Source of the DNA: Planctomycetota bacterium
GTDB lineage: Bacteria; Planctomycetota; Planctomycetia; Gemmatales; Gemmataceae
Length of the DNA stretch: 63,319 nucleotides
Assembly (NCBI GenBank): GCA_016872605.1
Contig: VGZI01000012.1
Coordinates: 1 to 63,319 of the forward strand
Reading direction: 5' to 3'
The position numbers were made by a program, and so were the translations under genes. Of the stretch, positions 43,065 to 53,200 are shown piece by piece. Every line of letters starts with the position of its first letter. Position 1 is the stretch's first letter. The notes beneath the pieces were generated by a model. That model searched no databases, was not told where the DNA came from, and saw only the letters and a program-made list of their open reading frames with translations.

Positions 43065-43098
43065 AATCCCAAGGACCAGCTGTCCTTGGGATTTTTTT
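43065..43098 (+). terminator. Strong intrinsic terminator of the RRM gene
   Basis: Perfect 12-bp stem AATCCCAAGGAC (43065-43076) with GTCCTTGGGATT (43082-43093), 5-nt loop, running into seven T (43092-43098). AATAAAA precedes the stem, so it could also stop leftward transcription from the convergent dehydrogenase gene. Confidence 0.93.
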
Positions 43099-43193
43099 CG
43101 CGCTTCCAGCTGCAACAGGTGCCCATTACGCTCCATGGATCACACGACGGAGCGCCAGCCACAATTCAACTCATGAAACGTCGCCTCCATCGC

Positions 43194-44237
43194 CTACACA
43201 CCTGGCTCTGAGACGCCGAGAGATTTTGCGGTGGCGGCGAGTTGGCTCCATGTCGTGGCGTCGATGTCGATGCCTTCGCGCGTGCGCTTTGCTTTGGTGC
43301 GTTCCTCGATCTCGCCGGGCATCAGGATGTCGCCGTCCGGCGTCGCCTTGGCGGAGCTCTTTACATAATTGATGAAGCGCTGGATCTCGGCGGCGAAGTC
43401 GGCATCCTTCTGGAAGAAGCTCGAATCGAGGTAGATGGAGAGCATTCCGTTGAGCACCTTGTCTGCGTTGGCGGGGTTGCTGCAGCCGCCGCCGGTGAGG
43501 GCGCCTGCAAGCACTTCGCACAGCATCGCCAGGCCGTAGCCCTTGTGCCCGGCGATCGGCAGGATGGCGCCGGGCGGGTTGGCGTAAAAGACCTTGGGAT
43601 CGGTCGTCGGTTGTCCGTTCGCGTCGATAATGCAGCCTTCTGGAACGTCCACTCCCTTGTTGAAGGCAACGCGAATCTTCCCCTCGGCAATCGTGCACGC
43701 GGAGATATCGAGCAGGATCGGCGCCGCCCCGTCCATGGGGATGCCCGCCGCAATCGGATTGGCTGAAAGGCGGCGCTGCGTGCCCCCGAACGGCGCGACC
43801 AGGATGCCGGCGCCGGTGGTGTTGACGAAGTGCAGCGAGAGAATCCCGGCTTGCGCCGCCTGCATCGGCCAATCGCCGATGCGGCCCAAGTGTCCGCTGT
43901 TGCGCAGAGCAATCACCGCGACGCCGTGCTTCTTGCACTTTTCGATGCCGAGTTGCACGGCTTGCTCGCCGATGGTTTGGCCGAAACCGAGTTGCCCATC
44001 GACGACAGCGATGGCGTCATTCTCGAAAACGATCTGGATCGACCTGCCCGCAAGCACCTTGCCGGCTTTCAGCCATTGCACATAGGTCGGCACGCGGATA
44101 ACGCCGTGCGAATCATGGCCGACCAGATTCGCTTCGACGAGATGCGTCGCGACGCGTTCTGCCTCCGCGATGCTGCATCCGGCTTTGGTGAAAATGGCGG
44201 TGATGAACGGACACAGGCGATCATGCTTGATTTTCAT
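43194..44237 (-). CDS. Malate/L-lactate dehydrogenase family oxidoreductase (Ldh_2)
   Basis: 347 residues. The Ldh_2 family motif VEANLVGHDSHGVIRVPTY near the N-terminus, followed by VDGQLGFGQTIGEQAV, ALRNSGHLGRIGDWPMQAAQAG and PNPIAAG-like SANPIAAGIPMDGAAPILLD, is strong. Members use NAD(P) to oxidise malate, lactate, ureidoglycolate or 2,3-diketogulonate, so the substrate is not assigned. It starts at ATG 44237 and converges with the RRM gene. It is divergent from the DUF4838 gene across an R3 palindrome. Confidence 0.92.
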   Translation of the reverse strand: MKIKHDRLCPFITAIFTKAGCSIAEAERVATHLVEANLVGHDSHGVIRVPTYVQWLKAGKVLAGRSIQIVFENDAIAVVDGQLGFGQTIGEQAVQLGIEKCKKHGVAVIALRNSGHLGRIGDWPMQAAQAGILSLHFVNTTGAGILVAPFGGTQRRLSANPIAAGIPMDGAAPILLDISACTIAEGKIRVAFNKGVDVPEGCIIDANGQPTTDPKVFYANPPGAILPIAGHKGYGLAMLCEVLAGALTGGGCSNPANADKVLNGMLSIYLDSSFFQKDADFAAEIQRFINYVKSSAKATPDGDILMPGEIEERTKAKRTREGIDIDATTWSQLAATAKSLGVSEPGV

Positions 44238-44292
44238 GGCGTATTTCCATTTCGTCGGACGCGTGTTGGGCCTATTCTATCAGGATCACAGA

Positions 44293-44336
44293 CATCACGC
44301 TCCGCCTGATGGAGGCTCATCACGCGGGGCGTGATG
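44293..44336. repeat. R3 palindrome (CATCACGCTCCGC type), copy a
   Basis: Arms CATCACGCTCCGC (44293-44305) and GCGGGGCGTGATG (44324-44336), one mismatch. It lies in the divergent gap upstream of the DUF4838 gene. A second copy is at 53314-53380. Confidence 0.8.
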
Positions 44337-44375
44337 CCTACGGTCATGCTCGAGTTTCGCTGTGGAGATCTTGAA

Positions 44376-46865
44376 ATGAGATCGTTAGCATTTGCATTGC
44401 TCCTTGTCGTCGCTTTGCCGGTCTATGCCCAAACGCCGCCAACGAAACTCGCATCGGACGGCAAAGCGGCGCGGCCCATCGTCGTTTCGACCAGCGCCAG
44501 TCAACGCACGCGCGCGGCAGCTCAGACGCTCGGCAACTACCTCGGCAAAATCAGCGACGCCAAGTTCGACGTCACAACCGGCGACGGCGCGTCAGGCATC
44601 GTCGTCGGCGTCGCCAAGGATTTCCCCATGATCCTTGCGCCAAAAGCTCTGCTCGGCACGGACCCCATGCGAGCCGAGGACTATTGGCTGCACTCCTACG
44701 CACGCGGCGTCTACGTTCTCGGCGCGACCGATCAAGCCGTCGAGCACGCGGTTTGGGACCTGCTCTATCGGCTCGGTTATCGCCAGTTCTTCCCAGGGCG
44801 GACGTGGGAAGTGATTCCCTCCGAAAAGAATCTGTCGATAAGCGTCGATCGCCTGGAGCATCCGTCGTACTACGCACGCCGCATCTGGTACGGCTACGGC
44901 GCCGGCGCGTGGGCGAAAGAACCCTATGCCGACTGGTGCGCCAAGAACCGCGCGACCAGCGGCATCACCGTGAGCAGCGGGCATGCATATCAAGGCATCG
45001 CCTCGCGCAACAAGGCCGAGTTCGACAAGCATCCCGAATATCGCGGCCTCGTCAACGACGAACGCAAGTCGCATCAGTTTTGCATCTCCAACGAAGACCT
45101 GCGCAAGCTCGTCGTCCGCGATGCGTTGCAGCAGTTCGCGGAGAAGTCCGATCGCCAGAGCATCTCGGTCGAGCCGGCCGACGGGGGCGGCTGGTGTCAA
45201 TGCAAAGAATGCGCCAAGATGGGCTCGGTGAGCGATCGCGTCGTCACGCTGGCCAATCAGGTTGCCGAGGCGGTGACGGCGAAGCATCCCGACAAGTTCG
45301 TCGGCATCTACGCGTACAGCTCGCATTCGCCGCCGCCGACGATCAAAGTGCACCCACGCGTCGTCGTGCAAATCGCCACCGCGTACATCCAGGGTGGATT
45401 CAGCGTCGATCAACTCATGACAGGCTGGCAGAAGCAAAACGCATCGATCGGCATCCGCGAATACTACAGTGTCAACGTCTGGGACCGCGATCTGCCCGGC
45501 AAGCCGCGTGGGTCCAATATCGAGTATCTGACGCGCACCATTCCGCGTTTCCATAGCCAGGGCGCTCGCTTTATGTCGGCCGAGTCGAGCGATAACTGGG
45601 GCTGCAACGGTCTCGGCTATTACCTCGCCGCTCGCATGCTCTGGGGTGTTAATGAAGCGAAGACTGTCGACGCGCTTCGGCAGGATTTTCTCGACAAGGC
45701 GTTTGGCCCCGCACAGAAGCCGATGGGCGAGTTCTATCGCCTGATCGACGCGAAAAACAAGCCGCTCCTTACCGATGATCTCTTGGGCCGCTTGTATCGC
45801 AAGCTCGACGAAGCGCGCGGCCTGACCAAAGACGCGAGAGTTCTCGCACGCATCAACGACCTTGTGCTTTACACACGCTATGTCGAATTGTGGAGCGACT
45901 ATTCGTCAGTGCAAGGCGACGAACGGCAAAAGCGCTTCGAGACTATGATCAAGCATGCCCTGCGCATGCGCACAACGATGATGATCCACACGCATGGCCT
46001 GGTGCGCGACCTGCCCAACCGCGACAAGACGGTGACGATGCCGAAAGAAGCCAAGGCTGCCAAGGAAGGCAAGAATCCGTGGCTGAACACGACGGCGTTC
46101 ACATCCGACGAGATCGCGTCGATCGTGAAAGCCGGCATCGCGTCGCGCTCGTTGTTCGCGTTTGAGCCACAAGCGTTCGGCGACGATCTCGTACCGGCGA
46201 CATCGTTGAAGCTCTCAAGCGTAAAGACGGGCAGCGCGGGCCTCTACAGCCGCGGCGTGCGCAGCTACTGGACATGGATCGACAAAGCGCCGGCGGAGAT
46301 CAAGCTGACCGCGACCGGCGGCGTCGTCTATCAGAACAAAGGCGAAGCGGTGTTCAACTTGTTCCCAGCCGATGAAGTCGAAGGCAAGTCGGTGAGCGAG
46401 GCGAAGATCGCGCCGGACAAGGCGGAGCATGGCGTGACGCTGAAGACGACTTTCAAGGGGTTGCATCGCGTCGAACTGTCGGACCATTCGGCCGGCACGC
46501 GCACGCATTGGCAGGACGGGTTGCCGATGACGCTGCTGTCGCGGCCCGATGCGCCGGTCAACTTCGCCGGCCGGTGGAGCCTTTACTTCTATGTTCCGAA
46601 AGGAACCAAAGTCGTCGGTGGGTACGCGTCGGGTGTCGGCGATTTGCTCGATGGGTCCGGCACGAAGGTGCATAGCTTCGAGAAGAAGCCGGCGTACTTC
46701 AACATTCCGGTTGCTGCGGGGCAGGACGGCAAGCTGTGGAAGTTTCAGAACAGCACGGGGCAACGCCTGTTGATGACGGTCCCGCCATGCTTGGCCCGCA
46801 ACGAGCGCGAGCTTCTGCTGCCACGCGAAGTCGTCGAACGCGATGGCGCCAAGGCGTCGCCGTGA
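44376..46865 (+). CDS. Exported DUF4838-domain protein
   Basis: 829 residues from the ATG at 44376, chosen for GGAG 8 nt upstream and a clean signal peptide (MRSLAFALLLVVALPVYAQ); earlier in-frame codons (44331) lie in the R3 repeat. The N-terminal part (about 35-160) resembles the alpha/beta domain that precedes GH20-like glycosidases (LGNYLGKISDAKFDV, AVWDLLYRLGYRQFFPG). DUF4838 follows (about 160-400; SSGHAYQGI, VEPADGGGWCQCKECAKMG). A beta-rich C-terminal domain ends the protein. Family members sit in polysaccharide-degradation loci, but activity is unproven. Confidence 0.88.
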   Translation: MRSLAFALLLVVALPVYAQTPPTKLASDGKAARPIVVSTSASQRTRAAAQTLGNYLGKISDAKFDVTTGDGASGIVVGVAKDFPMILAPKALLGTDPMRAEDYWLHSYARGVYVLGATDQAVEHAVWDLLYRLGYRQFFPGRTWEVIPSEKNLSISVDRLEHPSYYARRIWYGYGAGAWAKEPYADWCAKNRATSGITVSSGHAYQGIASRNKAEFDKHPEYRGLVNDERKSHQFCISNEDLRKLVVRDALQQFAEKSDRQSISVEPADGGGWCQCKECAKMGSVSDRVVTLANQVAEAVTAKHPDKFVGIYAYSSHSPPPTIKVHPRVVVQIATAYIQGGFSVDQLMTGWQKQNASIGIREYYSVNVWDRDLPGKPRGSNIEYLTRTIPRFHSQGARFMSAESSDNWGCNGLGYYLAARMLWGVNEAKTVDALRQDFLDKAFGPAQKPMGEFYRLIDAKNKPLLTDDLLGRLYRKLDEARGLTKDARVLARINDLVLYTRYVELWSDYSSVQGDERQKRFETMIKHALRMRTTMMIHTHGLVRDLPNRDKTVTMPKEAKAAKEGKNPWLNTTAFTSDEIASIVKAGIASRSLFAFEPQAFGDDLVPATSLKLSSVKTGSAGLYSRGVRSYWTWIDKAPAEIKLTATGGVVYQNKGEAVFNLFPADEVEGKSVSEAKIAPDKAEHGVTLKTTFKGLHRVELSDHSAGTRTHWQDGLPMTLLSRPDAPVNFAGRWSLYFYVPKGTKVVGGYASGVGDLLDGSGTKVHSFEKKPAYFNIPVAAGQDGKLWKFQNSTGQRLLMTVPPCLARNERELLLPREVVERDGAKASP

Positions 46866-46879
46866 ATCAAAGCAACGGC

Positions 46880-47524
46880 TTACGATTCCGACCAGTCGCC
46901 AGAGCCGACGCGTTCGAACGACTTACCGACGCCGATGCGGTAGCAGAGTTGCTCGAACTGTTCGCGATAAGTTTGATCGGTGCTGTGGAGGTGTTCGCCT
47001 TCGGTGATGAGCTTCATCTTGTCGTCGCGGCGGATGCGGTGCTCTTTCATCACGTTTTCGAAGAAGGTGAGATTGGGGGCGTACACGATAAGCAGCTTGT
47101 GCTCGTCGAATTGAACTTCCATGGGCCCCTCCGTGGACATGACGGCGATGCCGGTGCAGCCGTCGTGCATCAGAGTATCTTCGTATTCACAGCAGTGGCT
47201 CTTCAGCACGGGCAGATCCATCGCCTCGCGGAAAAGGTCGAGGTGTTGGCTGCCGTGACTGTTGTGGCTGGTTTCCAAAACGACATCAACAACTTCGCCC
47301 AAGGGATCAAGCAGGTCGAGAAAGACATCGAATAGGCGTTCGCGCGACACGGCGGCGACGAGCACCGGAACGGAGAAATTAGCCTGCTCGTCGCAGTAGG
47401 TATCGATCCGGTAACCCTCACGCGGTACGACCGGAAGGCTCTGGGCAGGGCGAATGGCGTCGGTGAGCCAAAAGTCGCCGTAGCGATCGATTTGCAAATG
47501 CTCGGGCATGGTAAAGTCGTTCAC
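46880..47524 (-). CDS. Conserved protein of unknown function
   Basis: 214 residues, soluble and acidic, no signal peptide. Recognisable internal phrases are LVAAVSRERLFDVFLDLLDPLGEVVDVVLETSH, CEYEDTLMHDGCTGIAVM and HKLLIVYAPNLTFFENVMKEHRI. I think close relatives are confined to planctomycetes but cannot name a family. The regular strand/helix alternation suggests an alpha/beta fold. It converges with the DUF4838 gene (14 bp between stops). The ATG at 47524 has no strong Shine-Dalgarno. Confidence 0.7.
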   Translation of the reverse strand: MNDFTMPEHLQIDRYGDFWLTDAIRPAQSLPVVPREGYRIDTYCDEQANFSVPVLVAAVSRERLFDVFLDLLDPLGEVVDVVLETSHNSHGSQHLDLFREAMDLPVLKSHCCEYEDTLMHDGCTGIAVMSTEGPMEVQFDEHKLLIVYAPNLTFFENVMKEHRIRRDDKMKLITEGEHLHSTDQTYREQFEQLCYRIGVGKSFERVGSGDWSES

Positions 47525-47848
47525 GTTTCTTCCCTGCGTTCGGTGTCGGGGACATGTCTGGGGGGTCCGACCGCCGGGGCATCGCGGCTAGACAACTATA
47601 GTTCGCGATTTGCCCCTGGGCCAACTGCCCGCGAAAATTCTACGCACGAACTTGAGTGAAAAATGAAAATCGTTTGGAAATGGATGGTTGCGCCGACAGG
47701 ACGCTTGGGAACAAATGTTCCATAGGGGCGACCGCGTGCGGCTTCGCGCTCGCCGCATGCCCTGCGACCGGGCAACGGCGGTTCCCGTTGCAAAAAAATG
47801 GGGATTTCGCGTAGACTACTCGTGTTTGGCGGACTCGTCGCCTGCGGC
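47525..47848. other. Intergenic stretch, no recognisable gene
   Basis: 324 bp between the unknown gene and the repeat array. It holds short A-rich segments (GCAAAAAAATGGGG near 47790) and no frame with convincing codon bias or known motif. Confidence 0.5.
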
Positions 47849-48084
47849 CTAGTGCACCGTCTACGATCCGTTGATAGATAGACGTAGGGTGCGTGCAACG
47901 CACCGATGAGCGGACCGGTGCGTTTCACGCACCCTGCATCCATCAATCCATGGAAGCCAAAGCACTAGTGCACCGTCTACGATCCGTTGATGGATAGACG
48001 TAGGGTGCGTGCAACGCACCGATGAGCGGACCGGTGCGTTTCACGCACCCTGCATCCATCAATCCATGGAAGCCAAAGCACTAG
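47849..48084. mobile_element. MITE-like element in 116-bp tandem duplication, CTAG-flanked
   Basis: Unit 1 (47849-47964) and unit 2 (47965-48080) differ at a single base (GATAGATAG versus GATGGATAG). CTAG occurs at the start of each unit and again at 48081-48084, like a target duplication shared between copies. Each unit starts TGCACCG after CTAG and ends AAAGCA. Inside is an imperfect palindrome built from GGGTGCGTGCAACGCACCG and CGGTGCGTTTCACGCACCC. No coding capacity. The transglutaminase gene starts 56 bp downstream. Confidence 0.8.
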
Positions 48085-48139
48085 CATGCTGCCATGCCCC
48101 AAGCAGAGGGATGAGATCGCTGTTTTGGAGTTTCTTGCC

Positions 48140-49648
48140 ATGACTCGCTGGCTTGCCTCGCTTGTCGTCCTTGGCTCGTGCACGGCATCTGTTGATGCCG
48201 GCGACAAGGTCGTTGCTGAGAGTTGGGACCTGGTCCAGTTGGGTGACGGCAAGGCCGGGTATGTCCACACCATCGCCAAGGAAATCGACAGCGACGGCAA
48301 AAAGCTCATCCACACCACCGTCGAGTTGCGTCTGACACTTCGCCGCAATGACAGCCTCATCGAGATGGGCATGGACACCGGCACCATCGAAACGCCCGAA
48401 GGCACAGTCACCGGCACGTTCATGAAGCAATACCTGGGCAAAAAACAGCAAACCCGCATCGACGGCGCTGTTTCGGGCAAACAGCTCAAGCTCACGCTGA
48501 ATGGAAACACGCCGCTTAACCCTGCCCCTTGGCGTGCCGACGTTCTGGGGCAGTTCAAGCAACTGAACCTGTTCAAGGGACGGGATCTCAAGGCCGGCGA
48601 CTCGTTCACGTTTCAGACGTTTGAGCCGACCGTCAACCTCGTTATTAGGATGGAAGTCCAGGTGAAAGGGATGCGCGAGGTGCTGATACCGGGCACGAAA
48701 CAGAAGCAGAAGTTGCTCCTGGTGGAGACGATTCCCGAAAAAATCGAGCACAAGCCGGGCGAGAAGTTGCAACTGCCGATCGTGCAGGCCTGGCTGGATG
48801 ACGCGAGGGAACTGGTGAAGTCCGAGGTCGAAGTGCCCGGTCTTGGCCCACTGGTCATGTATCGAACAAGCAAAGCCAGGGCGTTAGCGCCGGCGCCGAT
48901 CGCGAGCTTCGATCTCGGCTATCATCAGCGGATTCGCTTGAAGAATCGCATCCTGGACGCCCATGGCACGTCCGCGGCACGGTATCGCATTGCCATCCGC
49001 AACGATGACAGCGCCGCCACGGCGTTTTCGCGCGACGATCGCCAGCAAGTCAAGAACGTGCAAGGCAATACGTTCGAGTTGCACGTCAAGAATCTACCGG
49101 CCGGCGTCGGAGTCGGATCGGGTGACGCGCCATCTGCCGAGTTTCTCCAGAGTTCTTATTTTATCACCAGTGCCGACCCTAAGGTAAAAGAGCTGGCTCG
49201 CAAGGCGGTGGGCGATGAGGCCGACGCCTGGAAAAAAGCTCGTCAAATCGAGCGGTGGGTGCATGACCATATGCGCTATACCAACTATGAGGCGATGGCG
49301 ACGGCTGACCATGTCGCTCGAACGCTGGAGGGGGATTGCACAGAGTACGCGATGTTGACGGCAGCCATGTGCCGCGCCGAGGGTGTGCCGAGCCGCACAG
49401 CGATCGGTCTGGTTTACGCTGAAGAAAAGGGCGTGCCGTTCTTCGCGTTTCATATGTGGACGGAGGTATGGATCCGAGGGCGCTGGATCGCCATCGATGC
49501 GACGATTGGCAAGGGGTACGTCGGGGCGGCGCATCTGAAGATTACGGACCATAGCTGGCACGACGAGCGGACGATGACGCCGATTCTGCCGGTTGTGCGG
49601 GTTGTTGGACGGGTCAGCATTGATGTCCTGAGTGCGGAGAATCGCTAA
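48140..49648 (+). CDS. Exported transglutaminase-like protein
   Basis: 502 residues from the ATG at 48140, with TTGGAG upstream and a signal or lipoprotein-type leader (MTRWLASLVVLGSCTASV; LGSC could be a lipobox); an earlier frame start at 48086 falls in the repeat flank. The first 310 residues or so are a beta-rich domain of unknown type. The C-terminal transglutaminase/protease core has Cys400 in EGDCTEYAML, His438 in FHMWTEVWI and Asp453 in AIDATIG, an intact triad. The family includes isopeptide-forming and peptide-cleaving enzymes; substrate unknown. Confidence 0.9.
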   Translation: MTRWLASLVVLGSCTASVDAGDKVVAESWDLVQLGDGKAGYVHTIAKEIDSDGKKLIHTTVELRLTLRRNDSLIEMGMDTGTIETPEGTVTGTFMKQYLGKKQQTRIDGAVSGKQLKLTLNGNTPLNPAPWRADVLGQFKQLNLFKGRDLKAGDSFTFQTFEPTVNLVIRMEVQVKGMREVLIPGTKQKQKLLLVETIPEKIEHKPGEKLQLPIVQAWLDDARELVKSEVEVPGLGPLVMYRTSKARALAPAPIASFDLGYHQRIRLKNRILDAHGTSAARYRIAIRNDDSAATAFSRDDRQQVKNVQGNTFELHVKNLPAGVGVGSGDAPSAEFLQSSYFITSADPKVKELARKAVGDEADAWKKARQIERWVHDHMRYTNYEAMATADHVARTLEGDCTEYAMLTAAMCRAEGVPSRTAIGLVYAEEKGVPFFAFHMWTEVWIRGRWIAIDATIGKGYVGAAHLKITDHSWHDERTMTPILPVVRVVGRVSIDVLSAENR

Positions 49649-49675
49649 GAAGCCCTAAGAGAAGGACAAAGGGCT

Positions 49676-49753
49676 GGAGGACGAGGCTCCTTTCGAGCCG
49701 CGAGCGACGGAATTCTTGCAGGGTTCACGGTTCAGTGAGAGCCTCGCCCCTCC
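49676..49753. repeat. Degenerate copy of the GAGGCTCC palindrome
   Basis: GACGAGGCTCCTTTCGAGCC (from about 49680) pairs loosely with GAGAGCCTCGCCCCTCCC (about 49736-49753). It is related to the middle arms of the 14181-14330 palindrome but has several mismatches. It begins 28 bp after the transglutaminase stop. Confidence 0.6.
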
Positions 49754-50270
49754 CGAATCGGGAATTCTTCTAGACGGTCTGAATCGTGGTGCGTCTTCGT
49801 TTCAGGTGTCGTGGGTGTCGCAGCGCGTTTGTAACGTGCCCCAATAGGGAGTGCCGAAATTCACAATATTTTTTCTTGAGAAATGCGGAAGTCTGCGATA
49901 CTTTGTATCAGATCGAGCGTCTATATTGTGACGGTCAAGGCGCAAGGAACGAGCCATTTTGCCGTTCTTTCACGGAACGGGTTTCCACGCGGAGGTGTGA
50001 GCGTTTTGTCCTTTTTCGTTGCGGTCATCGACGGACCCGATCTCTCTCGGCAAGGACATTTCTTGGTAGTGAATCAACCGGGCCTAGCGCCCTTTCGGAT
50101 CGAACCGAATCCCAGCAAACAAGCGGAATCAAGCAGTTGGCGAAGAGGAATGCGATAACGGAAGCTCGGGGACCTCGCCCAAACAGGATGCGAAAAGGGA
50201 AGTTCATGCGGACAGCGAACGAATCGACTTGCCGGTCAGTCCGACCGCGGGCCCGAATTGAGGGCGTGCG
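49754..50270 (+). other. 517-bp AT-richer leader region before the SF1-like gene
   Basis: The DNA is visibly more AT-rich than its surroundings from 49850 to 49960 (CACAATATTTTTTCTTGAG). A frame from 49786 to 50274 exists but is Arg/Cys-rich without family resemblance and I do not call it. A 25-bp segment at 50101-50125 is shared, with two mismatches, with the region upstream of the sigma-54 activator at 10927-10951. Confidence 0.45.
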
Positions 50271-53200
50271 ATGACGACGCGGACTCGGCAAGCTCCTAGC
50301 AGTCCATCGATCGCCGTGGCCAACGGCATCGAGGTCGGCGCCGACCGATCGACCCCGTTTACCTGGGAAGATTGGTTCCTCCACGCCACTGTTCAGCAGC
50401 GCGCCGAAGCGCTGGGACTCGCTCAGCAACAAGGCCTCCTCTACCCCCAGCAACTACCCCCCCTCAAGAACGGGACGAAGACAACTCCATCACCGGGCAA
50501 AGACACTCCGCTTTCACAAATCTTCCCACGGCTCCTCGGTGGCAGAACCGATGGATTGTCGCACCTGCCCACGCAGGAAATCTCCTTCTTCGACGCCGAC
50601 CTCGACGAACTTCAGCGGCAAGCGGTTGCGCGAGCCCTGAGCACACCGGATCTCGTGATGATGCAGGGCTTGCCGGGTACGGGGAAGTCGCGAGTCCTGG
50701 CCGAGATCATCGCGCAAGCTGCCCGGCTCGGTTGGCGAATGCTCTTCCTTGCCGGGCATCCCGCGTCGATCGATGTTATCTTGCAGTGCTTCGTCGACCG
50801 AACGGAAGTATTTCCGGTGCGATTCCTGGACTCCTTGGAGAAGCCCGAGTCGTTGCCGGCGTGGTTGCGCGCCTGCACGATCGACGACCAGAAGCGGACC
50901 TTTCTCGATCGATTGCTCGGCAGCGCGCGAACGAGCCAAGCAGATGCCGAATCCAGATGTCGCCGGCGCCGCGACGACGAATCGCTCTGGGCGGACTTGG
51001 AAACGCTGCTTTCGCGCCGCCAGGACATCGATGCTCGCCGAAAAGCAGTGGACGAAGCGTTGCCGGGCGTCGCAGCCTCAATTGAGCGCGCTGCTGACGG
51101 CGACAAAACCGACACGGTGTTCGGCCTGAAAGTTGCCGACCTGAAACAGGCCTCGGAACAAGAACTTGGCGACCTTGACGCTGCGCTCCAAGTGGATGCG
51201 GCCGCACTCGCCGAATGCGACAAAGCGCTGGCGGATCTGGAATCGCAATTGCACGATCGCGAGCCAGCCTATCTGGCCAAGAAACACTCTCATTTCTGGA
51301 CTTTGAGCTACTGGTTGCACCTTCTTGATGGCTCGATCATCCCGGAAACGGAATCGCTCTACACGCAAAAGAATGAACTCCAAACGAAGCGCCAACAAGT
51401 CGCGGCACGAGTCGAAGAGCTTCGCCAGAAGCAGAAGGACGCAAAGAACCAATTTCAAGAAAGACGCGAGGCTCTGATCGCTGCTGAAATCGACGCTCGC
51501 AAGCGAGCACTTTCCGAACAACAACAAACGTTGCTCGTCGAAGCGAACCAAGTCGATGCCGCGTGGAACGCCCTCTGCACGCGGCTGAACGTAAGCGTCA
51601 TTGAGAAGAGCGCCGACGCGATCGCGCCGGCACGCCTGGCATGGGAACAGCGAAAACGGTACGAGGAACGGCAATGTCAGTTCGCGAATGCGTGGACGAC
51701 GTTCGTCGAGGAAACCGGCGCGGCGATGGCGAACAAGCTGCCGACGTACGCCAATCTCATTGCCGGCACGTTGATGCGCTGGCATACCGACGCGAAGTTT
51801 CGTGATGCCATCGCCGAACCGGTCGATTTGCTGATCATCGAAGACGCGGAGTCATTGACCGAGGCAGACCTGCAAAAGCTGTCGCGCCACGCGGGTCGAT
51901 GTGTTCTCGTCGGACAGGCGCTGGCCGAGCCGACGCCGGCGCCGACGGTCGTCGAGAAAGCATCGCGGGCGCTTCTGCCGGCGCCGTTGGTATCAGCAGC
52001 CTGTTGGAGCAAACTCTGGAAGACACTCGGCGGCGACGCGGGGGACTGGCCGAACTCCTGGCGACGCGAAGGCGATCGCCTCGTTTGTCAACTCGTTCCG
52101 CTCGGCATGGACGATGAGCAGTATCTCGAGTCCGAGGGGTTGGCCGACGCTCCGAATATTGAGTTGCGCATCCTGCATCGGCCGACTACACGTCCATGTC
52201 TCGCTCAAGTCATGTTCGCGCCGAACATGTCGTTCGCTGACGCGTTCCGATTCATGATGCGTGAAGTGCAGGAGTTTCCGTTGGCGCCAGTCGGCCGGTC
52301 GGCCTGGTGGACCGAGGACGCGCAACGCATCAGCCGGCACATGAGCCCAACGATGCAGCGTGTGCAAACATGGATTGATCTCGAGCCGGGTCTTCGGCTC
52401 GGCGCCGTCGCGGACGAGTCGGGCGAAGCGCTGCGAATCGCGGTGATCGAATTCGACAAATCGGCCGGCTGGGATCGCGCCAAGGCGGAACTATGGCTGA
52501 TACAGCACCGCCCCGTCGTGGATCAGCAACGCACCGTTTTCTTGCAGACGCCCTATCGCTTCCCGTCCGGCGTGGCGAAGGTGGTGCGATCCGTGATCCG
52601 CTGCGACGATTGGTTGATGCCGTTCGGATCGCTGGACTCACCAGCCCTGGAGTTCGTCGCCGTGCCGTCCGGAAGCGGACATGATTGGCCACGCGAAGGC
52701 GCCGGCCTGGAGCTCGATTTGACGGCCACGCGCTATGGCGATCGCCTGCCGGCCAACCTGCGTCAAGGGCTTCCCAATCGCGGCTTTGTCAATTACCTCG
52801 AAGCGCAGGCATTGGTGCGGCGGCTCGAAACCTGGCACCTCAAGGAAGCTCAGCCGACCTCGCGCGTCGCCGTCCTGGCGCTTTGCGAGGGTCAAGTTGC
52901 CCTGCTGCGGCAACTCATCGAGATGTCCAACGGGCTCCGCGCTCGCCATTTCCAGATGGAGATCGCGACGCCGGGCCGAATGCATCAGCGCGAGTGCGAC
53001 GTGGTGTTTTTGAGTTTGACGCGCAGCCATTCCCATCGTGCCGTGGGATACTGTGAATGCGCGAGTGATCTGCCGCTGGCGCTAACCCGCGCCCGCACTC
53101 GTCTTCTCGTCTTTGGCGATCCTGGCACACTCTGGAAGCGAACTCAATGGCACGGCCCGCTCGATCACCTTGACGGCAACGCCGCCCAACAAGAGTTGGC

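Noticed and set aside
44592..45554. 320-residue leftward frame
   Set aside because: Antisense to the DUF4838 gene, which has a signal peptide, Shine-Dalgarno and family motifs.
47849..48084. CRISPR array
   Set aside because: Only two units, 116 bp and almost identical over their full length, with no unique spacers and no cas genes.
49786..50274. 162-residue Arg/Cys-rich rightward frame
   Set aside because: No codon bias typical of this window, no domain, and it overlaps the SF1-like start in another frame.
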